64,000 nt of DNA from the NCBI RefSeq assembly GCF_900109645.1, contig NZ_FOBG01000002.1, positions 434,001-498,000 of the forward strand, in the 5' to 3' direction. Numbering within the stretch: position 1 is the stretch's first letter; each line of letters opens with the position of its first letter. A model generated the notes under the pieces. That model had not been told where the DNA came from. It saw only the letters and a program-made list of their open reading frames with translations, and did not search any database. Of the stretch, positions 58,339 to 64,000 are shown piece after piece. A program made the position numbers and the translations under genes. This DNA comes from Duganella sp. CF402 (GTDB lineage Bacteria > Pseudomonadota > Gammaproteobacteria > Burkholderiales > Burkholderiaceae_D).

Positions 58339-60708
58339 TTAAAAAAGACTGGCTTGCGCCGTGGTCAGGCTGGTGAAACTGTCATTCATCGGCAGCAGGA
58401 TCGAATCGGCGATCGGCTGCAGCTGCTTGCTCAGGTAGTGTTCGTAGTCGATGTGCGAGCGCACCACTTCCAGCGGCTCGGGGCCGCCGGTGGTCATCAC
58501 GTAACTGATCCAGCCGCCGTTCTGGTAGCGCAGCGGACGATGCTGCGACTGATTGTACTCATCGGCCAGGCGCGCGGCGCGCACTTGCGGCGGCACGTTG
58601 ACCTTGTACTCGTCCAGCGGCTGGCGCAGACGCTTGCGGTAGACCAGCAAATCGTCGTAGGCGCCGGACATGGTGTTGCGCGCATACTCGCGCACATACT
58701 CCTGATACGGCTGGTCCTTGAAGATGCGCAGGAACAGGCCTTGCTGGAATTGCTGCGCCAGCGGCGTCCAGTCGCTGCGCGCCACTTCCAGGCCGCGATA
58801 GATCACCTCTTCCTCGCCCTTGCTGTTGATGATCAAACCGGCGTAGCGCTTCTTGCTGCCCATGTCGGTGCCACGTATGGTGGGCATGAAGAATTTTTGG
58901 TAGTGCGTGTCGAACTCGATTTCGAGATGACACTCGAGGCCATGCTTTTCCTTCAGCATGGTGCGCCACCAGTTGTTGATGTAGTCCGCCAGCTCCGCGC
59001 CGATGGCCAGCGCTTCATCGTTCGGATGTTCCTTTTTCAGCCAGATGAAGATGGAGTCGGTGTCGCCGTAGATCACGTCGTAGCCGCGCGCCTCCACCAG
59101 CTCGCGCGTTTGCTTCAGCATCTGGTGGCCGCGCAGCGTGACCGAAGACACCAGGCGCGGATTGAAGAAACGGCACTCGCTCGCACCGAGCACGCCGCAG
59201 AAGGAATTCATCAGCAGCTTGAGCGCGGTCGACAGCGGTTCGTTTTTGGCGCGCTTGGCGGCGTCGCGCTGCTTCCAGATTTCGGTGGTGATGGCGGGCA
59301 GGCAGTGCTTCTCGCGCGAGAACATGGTGCCGTTCACGCCCTCCACCAGCGTGCTCTTGTCCTCGGCGGCCTCGCCTTCGATCAGGCCGACCGGGTCCAC
59401 CAGGAAGGTGCGGATGATGGATGGGTACAGGCTTTTATAGTCCAGCACCACCACCGAGTCGTACAAGCCGGGCTTGGACTCGAACACGAAGCCGCCCGGC
59501 GAAGAACTGCCGGAGATGTCACCGACATTCGGCGCGACGTAGCCTTCGCGGTGCATGCGCGGCAGGTAGTGATGCGAGAAAGCGGCGATCGAACCGCCCA
59601 AGTGGTCGGCCTGCAAGCCGGTCACGGTGGCGCGCTCGATCATGAAATCGAGCAGCTTGGCCTTGTGGAAAATGCGCGTGACCAGTTCGCAGTCTTTCAG
59701 GTTGTAGGTCGCCAGCGCCGGCTTGTCTTCGTGGAAGCGGCGTTCGATCTCGGCCATCTTGTCGTAGTCGTCGCCGATCTCCTTGCCCTCGCCCAGCATG
59801 GCCTGCGACACGTTTTCCAGGCTGAAGGAAGGGAACATCCAGGAGGCAGCCTTGAGCGCATCGATACCATCGAGGACGATACGGCCGGGCACCGGGGCAA
59901 ACCAGTAATCCTGCTTGCCCGGATGCTCGCGCCATTCGATGGCCTTGCCCTCGCGGCCCAGCGCCAGCGGCACCTTGAATTTATCGGCATTCTTTTGCAG
60001 CACGCGCAGATCGAATTGCACCACGTTCCAGCCGATGATGACGTCGGGATCGTGGCGCGCCAGCCAGGCGTTGAGGCGTTCGATCAGCTGGCGCGGCGTG
60101 GCGCAGTACTCGAGATCGAAATCGACCGGCGGCGGCTCGGCAGGCGTGCTGCCCAGCATATACACCTGGCGCTGGCCGCAGCCTTCCAGCGCGATGGAAT
60201 ACAGGTCGCCGAAAGCGCTGGTCTCGATATCGAGCGAGACCATCTTCAGCGTCGGGCGATAGTCAGGCGCAGGTTTGAGCTTGCAGTTGTGGATGACCGC
60301 GCCGCTGGCATGGCCGCCTTCGGTCTGCACGGTGGCGGTGATGAAGCGTTCCATCAGATAGCGCTCGGGCGGACGGATATCGGCCTCGTACAGCTTGATG
60401 CCGTGATCGCGCAGCGTGCGTTCGAGCGCCGTCAACTGCTTATAGCGCGAGGCGTACACGCCCACCACCGGCTGCTGCTGGAAGGTCTTGAGCTGCAGCT
60501 CGCGCAACTCGATCCCGGCATCCGGCGCAATCTGCGCCTCGATGGCCGCGCGCACGGACGCCTCGGCGAAAGCCACCGAAGTTTGCGCGGTGAGCCGGAC
60601 CTTCCTGGGGCCAGCGTCAGTCGCCAGCCAGAAATCGATCTCCGTCCCACCGGGCGTATCGCGCCAGTGGCGGGTCAGGATAAAGCCGGTATATGCGGTT
60701 TGCGTCAT
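58339..60708 (-). CDS. polB: DNA polymerase II (family B)
   Basis: A 789-residue family B polymerase (E. coli Pol II: 783). The exonuclease region has MVSLDIETSAFG (ExoI) and IIGWNVVQFDLRVL (ExoII); the polymerase region has LDYKSLYPSI (motif A), KLLMNSFCGVLGA (motif B) and IYGDTDSIFIW (motif C). It replicates damaged DNA during the SOS response. A perfect LexA box and a -10 box precede the gene. The start MTQTAYTGFILTRHW at 60708 is chosen because it lies directly after those elements; an upstream extension would run through them. Confidence 0.95.
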   Translation of the reverse strand: MTQTAYTGFILTRHWRDTPGGTEIDFWLATDAGPRKVRLTAQTSVAFAEASVRAAIEAQIAPDAGIELRELQLKTFQQQPVVGVYASRYKQLTALERTLRDHGIKLYEADIRPPERYLMERFITATVQTEGGHASGAVIHNCKLKPAPDYRPTLKMVSLDIETSAFGDLYSIALEGCGQRQVYMLGSTPAEPPPVDFDLEYCATPRQLIERLNAWLARHDPDVIIGWNVVQFDLRVLQKNADKFKVPLALGREGKAIEWREHPGKQDYWFAPVPGRIVLDGIDALKAASWMFPSFSLENVSQAMLGEGKEIGDDYDKMAEIERRFHEDKPALATYNLKDCELVTRIFHKAKLLDFMIERATVTGLQADHLGGSIAAFSHHYLPRMHREGYVAPNVGDISGSSSPGGFVFESKPGLYDSVVVLDYKSLYPSIIRTFLVDPVGLIEGEAAEDKSTLVEGVNGTMFSREKHCLPAITTEIWKQRDAAKRAKNEPLSTALKLLMNSFCGVLGASECRFFNPRLVSSVTLRGHQMLKQTRELVEARGYDVIYGDTDSIFIWLKKEHPNDEALAIGAELADYINNWWRTMLKEKHGLECHLEIEFDTHYQKFFMPTIRGTDMGSKKRYAGLIINSKGEEEVIYRGLEVARSDWTPLAQQFQQGLFLRIFKDQPYQEYVREYARNTMSGAYDDLLVYRKRLRQPLDEYKVNVPPQVRAARLADEYNQSQHRPLRYQNGGWISYVMTTGGPEPLEVVRSHIDYEHYLSKQLQPIADSILLPMNDSFTSLTTAQASLF

Positions 60709-60714
60709 GCCAGA

Positions 60715-60742
60715 ATTATACTGTATGCGCATACAGCCACAA
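60715..60742 (-). promoter_or_regulatory. SOS promoter of polB with LexA box
   Basis: On the minus strand TTGTGG (60742-60737), a 16-base spacer and TATAAT (60720-60715) form a promoter. The spacer is entirely CTGTATGCGCATACAG (60736-60721), a perfect 16-base palindrome fitting the CTGT-N8-ACAG LexA operator, so LexA would block RNA polymerase directly. Confidence 0.92.
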
Positions 60743-60743
60743 C

Positions 60744-60841
60744 ATTCGGGGTCAGCTCTGTCATTTGGACACGCGCGCACGGTATTTGATAAATATCAAT
60801 ACGCAAATTATTTGTCCAAATGACAGAGCTGACCCTGAATT
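60744..60841. repeat. Second GGGGTCAG-ended inverted repeat
   Basis: The left arm is ATTCGGGGTCAG, an 11-base core CTCTGTCATTT and GGACACGCG; the right arm (from about 60811) is the inverse of the first 26 bases with one change (CAGGGTC). A 35-base insert separates the arms and holds a small TTGATA/TATCAA hairpin. It is related to the perfect palindrome at 17646-17709 by identical ends. Confidence 0.8.
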
Positions 60842-60851
60842 GGAAACGGGC

Positions 60852-60879
60852 AAAAAAAAGCCCGCTCAGGGAGCGGGCT
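60852..60879 (-). terminator. Terminator of the TonB receptor gene
   Basis: AGCCCGCTC, loop AGG, GAGCGGGCT form a stem; on the minus strand a run of eight T follows. It ends the transcript of the TonB receptor gene that stops at 60989, whose 100-base 3' region carries no other feature. Confidence 0.85.
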
Positions 60880-60988
60880 AAATCTATTTCCTTGGAGGAG
60901 AATAGAGGAGACAGGTGAATGATGCGGCTTTCTCAGCTATTAAGCCAATTTATCTTTCTGATGCCAGAGATTCACGCCGCGAATATCA

Positions 60989-63466
60989 CTAGAATTTCAC
61001 GTCCAGTTTGACGCTGAAGTAGCGGAAGACGTCGCGTGGCGGCACCCAGCTGGTGGCCGTCACTTGCGGCGAGGTCGAGGTCTGGCCGTTGCGGAACGAC
61101 GATGGGCCGCTGGCGTTCGCGTTCGGGATGTAGAAGCGATCGAACAGGTTGTTCACGCGGAAGCTCAGCTTGTACTTGTCATCCGGCGTGCGCACGCCGA
61201 AGCCCAGGTCGGTGATGCTGTAGGCCTTGTTGCGCGCGTTCGGGTCGTTGTTGATGTTGGTAAGGTAGTCGCTTTGATAACGCACGTTCGCGTTCACGAA
61301 GCCTTTATACGGCAGCGTCGGAATGTTGAAGTCGTAGTTGGCGCCCACGTTCAGCTTGATCTTCGGCGTGCCCGGGAACACCGAGTGGTCCAGGTTCTGC
61401 ACGCCGGTGGTCGAGCCGGCCGCAATCGGGAAGCAGGCCGCGTTCTGGCCGGCGATCGAGCCGTTGGCCGCCAGCTTGGTGCCGTTCACCGCGACGTTGG
61501 TCGGGTCGCTGTAGCACGGACCGTTGGCCCACTTCTCGATGGTCGGCAAGGTGAAGGCCAGTGCCGCGTTCACGGTCAGGTTGCTGGCCACCAGCGCATT
61601 CGCATCGATCTCGACACCGTGGGTGCGGATGTGCGGAATCGAATTCAGCTGGCTGTAGATGGTCGGGTCGTTCGGCAGCACATAGGTCACGTTCTGCTGG
61701 TAGCCGAAGAAGTCCGAGTTGTAGTACGTGGCCGCCAGCGACAGGCGGTTGTTGAACAGGTTGGCCTTGGCGCCGATCTCGAAGCTCTGGCTGGTTTCAG
61801 GCTTGACCGGGAACGCGGCCGATGCTTTCAGGCCCGAGGTCACATCATAGGCTTCGCCCTTGTAGCCGGTCGATACCTGGGTGTACACCATCCACTCCGG
61901 CGTGACCTGCTTCTGCAAGCTGACCTTGCCGGTGGTGGCCGGGTCGCTGTTGCCATAACTCTTGAACTGGTCCACGCCCACCGGGCCCGGCTTGAACGAG
62001 GCTTCGTCCAGCTGGTCGGTGTAGAAGTTGCGCTTGTAGTTGTAGCCCGAAATCTCCTGGTTGAAACGCACGCCCGCCGTCAGGGTCCAGGTCGGCAGGA
62101 ATTCCCACGAGGCCTGGCCGAAGATCGATTTGTTGGTGTTGTAGATGTCGGTGTAGTAGTTGGTCGGGCTCGATGGCGAGTTGGCGTTGCAGGTCATCGG
62201 CGCGACGCAGTAGCCACGGATGAAGTGACGGTAGATCTCGTTATGCGCCAGCCACAGGCCAGCCACGTATTTGAAGGTGCCGGAGTCCGGCGAGACGTAG
62301 CGCAACTCTTGCGTCTTGGAGCGGATATCGTAGGTGCCGAACTGGTAATTGCCGATGGTCGGCACGGTCGAACCGGCGGCGGCGATGGTCGGCTGGTCGG
62401 TGAAGTCCTGGTCGCGGAAGTCGTTGGCCAGGTATTTGCTCCACGAGGTGATCGACATCAGCGTGGCTTCGTTTGGCAGCGTCCACGACACTTTCAGGCC
62501 AACGCCACGGTCGCTCGACACCAGCCCGGTCGGAAAGTCGCGCCGCACGTTGCGGTTGGCCGGATCGTTGACGTTGATGCCCGCCATCAGCACCGACGCC
62601 GGCAGTTGCGGATTGCCGTTCAGGTAGACACCATCGAGCCCGATCGGGGTCGATACCAGGTTGCCCGCCGCCTGCGAACCGGTGCGCAGGAAGAAGCCGT
62701 TCACGGCGGTCACGCCGCGCGAGTTTTCCTGGAAGTTGTAGCGCGGCGTCAGGTCGACCTGCACGCTGTCGATCGGGTTCCACTGCAGCTTGGCCATGAA
62801 GGTCTTGCCGCCCGAGCCGTTGACATCCTTGCCATCGGTGAGGTTGTGGAAGTTGCCCGGCATGCTGGTCTTGCCGGCGTACAGGCGCAGGCCGAAGTGC
62901 TCGTCCAGCTGGCCGCCGGCCGAGGCGTTGACGCGCCATTCGTTGTCGTTGGTCAGGTAGGTGCTGGCGCGGTACACCATCGGGCCGGAGATCGGCTTGG
63001 TGACAATGTTGACCGCCCCCGCCACCGCCGACTTGCCGAACAGCGTGGACTGCGGGCCTTTCAGCACTTCGATGCGCGACACGTCGGCCAGGTCCTTGAA
63101 GGCCTGGAATTGGGTGGCGATCGGAATGTCGTCGATGATGACGGCCACGTCCGATTCCACGCCGATGCCGACCGACACGGTGCCGATGCCGCGCATGAAG
63201 ATGGCGTTGTTGGCCGAGGTGGTGCCCGAGTTCAGCGTCAGCGACGGCATCATGGCCACCACGTCTTCGATCTCGCGGATGTTGACGCGCTGGATTTCCT
63301 GTTCACTCATGACGGAAATCGCCATTGGAACGCTTTCCAGTTTTTCGACGCGTTTATTCGCGCTCACCACGACAGTTTCCAGCGCCTGCTGCGCGTGCGC
63401 GTTCATGGACAGCAAGGCGACGGCCAGCGCGGCCGCCATTGGCGTGAGGGGGATACTCTTTTTCAT
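60989..63466 (-). CDS. TonB-dependent outer membrane receptor
   Basis: An 825-residue receptor: signal peptide MKKSIPLTPMAAALAVALLSMNAHAQ, TonB-box-like ETVVVSANKRVEKL, plug segments REIEDVVAMMPSLT, GIGTVSVGIGVESDVAVIID and IEVLKGPQSTLFGKSAVAGAVNIVT, and a barrel that ends FRYFSVKLDVKF. It resembles the receptors common in bacteria that feed on complex carbon sources. A LacI-type operator stands 24 bases before the start, which suggests regulation by a sugar, and the gene has its own terminator. Confidence 0.9.
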   Translation of the reverse strand: MKKSIPLTPMAAALAVALLSMNAHAQQALETVVVSANKRVEKLESVPMAISVMSEQEIQRVNIREIEDVVAMMPSLTLNSGTTSANNAIFMRGIGTVSVGIGVESDVAVIIDDIPIATQFQAFKDLADVSRIEVLKGPQSTLFGKSAVAGAVNIVTKPISGPMVYRASTYLTNDNEWRVNASAGGQLDEHFGLRLYAGKTSMPGNFHNLTDGKDVNGSGGKTFMAKLQWNPIDSVQVDLTPRYNFQENSRGVTAVNGFFLRTGSQAAGNLVSTPIGLDGVYLNGNPQLPASVLMAGINVNDPANRNVRRDFPTGLVSSDRGVGLKVSWTLPNEATLMSITSWSKYLANDFRDQDFTDQPTIAAAGSTVPTIGNYQFGTYDIRSKTQELRYVSPDSGTFKYVAGLWLAHNEIYRHFIRGYCVAPMTCNANSPSSPTNYYTDIYNTNKSIFGQASWEFLPTWTLTAGVRFNQEISGYNYKRNFYTDQLDEASFKPGPVGVDQFKSYGNSDPATTGKVSLQKQVTPEWMVYTQVSTGYKGEAYDVTSGLKASAAFPVKPETSQSFEIGAKANLFNNRLSLAATYYNSDFFGYQQNVTYVLPNDPTIYSQLNSIPHIRTHGVEIDANALVASNLTVNAALAFTLPTIEKWANGPCYSDPTNVAVNGTKLAANGSIAGQNAACFPIAAGSTTGVQNLDHSVFPGTPKIKLNVGANYDFNIPTLPYKGFVNANVRYQSDYLTNINNDPNARNKAYSITDLGFGVRTPDDKYKLSFRVNNLFDRFYIPNANASGPSSFRNGQTSTSPQVTATSWVPPRDVFRYFSVKLDVKF

Positions 63467-63489
63467 CGTTGTCTCCAGCTTATAGTTTT

Positions 63490-63505
63490 AGTTAATCGTT
63501 TAACT
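63490..63505 (-). promoter_or_regulatory. LacI-type operator of the TonB receptor gene
   Basis: AGTTAATCGTTTAACT (63490-63505) is a perfect 16-base dyad with central CG, flanked by further matching bases. It is a typical LacI-family operator size and lies 24 bases upstream of the receptor start, so a repressor there would cover the promoter. Confidence 0.65.
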
Positions 63506-63607
63506 TAAATCACGAGCAAGATTAAACTGGGACGAAAAAGAAGTCAACACCTGTGGGAAATCCGCGCAACACATGCGCGGAAAACGATTACCTTAACTCT
63601 AAAGTGG

Positions 63608-64000
63608 TTATTTATATCGGGCAAGTTCCATCTTGCCGATCTGGGAACGGTGCACCTCGTCCGGACCGTCTGCCAGCCGCAGCGAGCGGGCGCTGGCGTA
63701 GGCGTGGGCCAGGAAGGGATCGGCCATGCCCCCGCCGCCCTGCACCTGAATCGCCCAGTCGATCACCTGGCAAGCCATCGTCGGCGCCGCCACCTTGATC
63801 ATGGCGATTTCCTTGGCCGCGACCTTGTTGCCGACCGTGTCCATCATGTGGGCGGCGTTGAGCACCAGCAGGCGCGCCTGGTCAATCATAATGCGCGCCT
63901 CGGCGATGCGTTCCAGCGTGACACCCTGCTCCGCCACCGGCTTGCCGAACGCCACCCGCGACAGGCTGCGCTTGCACATCTGCTCCAGCGCGCGCTCGGC
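63608..64000 (-). CDS. Acyl-CoA dehydrogenase family protein, C-terminal part
   Basis: The last 131 residues of an acyl-CoA dehydrogenase-type flavoenzyme; the rest lies beyond the right edge. Visible family features: ARIMIDQARLLVLNAAHMMD, VNNKVAAKEIAMIKVAAP-like helix (TVGNKVAAKEIAMIK), QGGGGMADPFLAHAYASARSLRLADGPDEVH, the last being the FAD- and CoA-contacting end. It is close to the DUF-annotated long-chain type that follows phosphotransferase-like domains. It oxidises an acyl-CoA ester in fatty-acid or branched-chain degradation. Confidence 0.88.
   Translation of the reverse strand, partial: AERALEQMCKRSLSRVAFGKPVAEQGVTLERIAEARIMIDQARLLVLNAAHMMDTVGNKVAAKEIAMIKVAAPTMACQVIDWAIQVQGGGGMADPFLAHAYASARSLRLADGPDEVHRSQIGKMELARYK

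Noticed and set aside
58354..60789. 811-codon open frame antisense to polB
   Set aside because: Composition is that of a mirrored high-GC gene; polB motifs on the other strand are complete.
1..64000. CRISPR arrays, insertion sequences, rRNA operons
   Set aside because: No regularly spaced repeats, transposase genes or rRNA sequences were seen in the window.

Overview
The window is a high-GC chromosomal segment of a betaproteobacterium, most likely an Oxalobacteraceae member of the Massilia/Duganella group. This is an inference. It rests on the mix of PEP-CTERM export, PHA metabolism, several TonB-dependent receptors with secreted glycoside hydrolases, giant RTX-type type I secretion substrates, and the divergent ispB / rplU-rpmA-obgE arrangement. 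Most of it is ordinary chromosome with tightly packed, often overlapping genes. The outlier is about 31.3-35.7 kb, next to a tRNA-Pro, which holds an AT-richer, visibly scrambled type I secretion locus.

Layout. 1-3248: four overlapping minus-strand envelope genes (beta-propeller, polysaccharide deacetylase, sterol desaturase-like, EI24 membrane protein). 3341-9742: housekeeping and PHA genes (FKBP, anti-sigma-like protein, HU, ACBP, PEP-CTERM lectin, PHA-system protein, FdxA with a ferredoxin reductase, PhaZ). 9815-13307: MarR, ClC channel, lone RnfB, Nth. 13304-17644: proB, obgE, rpmA, rplU, and divergent ispB. 17708-21116: 2OG-oxygenase-like protein, ArsC, TonB receptor. 21225-27460: a tartrate utilisation cluster (LysR, tartrate dehydrogenase, dicarboxylate symporter, glycerate kinase, pyruvate kinase), which converts tartrate through glycerate and PEP to pyruvate. 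27468-31121: amidohydrolase and a GH9 cellulase fused to a UPF0303 domain under a LacI-type operator.

31344-35361: remains of a type I secretion locus. They are an HlyB N-terminal stub, a headless AT-rich reading frame, a substrate N-terminus joined in frame to the C-terminus of an HlyD adaptor, an LprI-like secreted protein, and a detached substrate C-terminus. 35666-41791: an operon of TonB receptor, YceI, PEBP-carboxylesterase fusion and HbpS-like protein. 42049-45474: a small protein, a MarR-like regulator, a MASE1-like membrane protein and a GH3 glucosidase. 45692-51576: flavodoxin-like protein, MTOX-like oxidase, then an AraC regulator divergent from a ferredoxin-AlkB-GMC oxidoreductase operon for terminal oxidation of an aliphatic chain. 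51577-55627: phenylalanine/tyrosine catabolism (TyrB, PhhB, PhhA, HPPD) divergent from an Lrp-type regulator. 55628-64000: chemoreceptor, PEP-mutase-like protein, DNA polymerase II behind a textbook LexA box, a TonB receptor with a LacI-type operator, and the 3' end of an acyl-CoA dehydrogenase gene.

The observations most worth a second look are the scrambled T1SS locus, the GH9-UPF0303 fusion that keeps an internal ribosome binding site, the TonB/YceI/PEBP-esterase/HbpS operon, and two GGGGTCAG-ended palindromes whose core bases differ but whose arms remain complementary.
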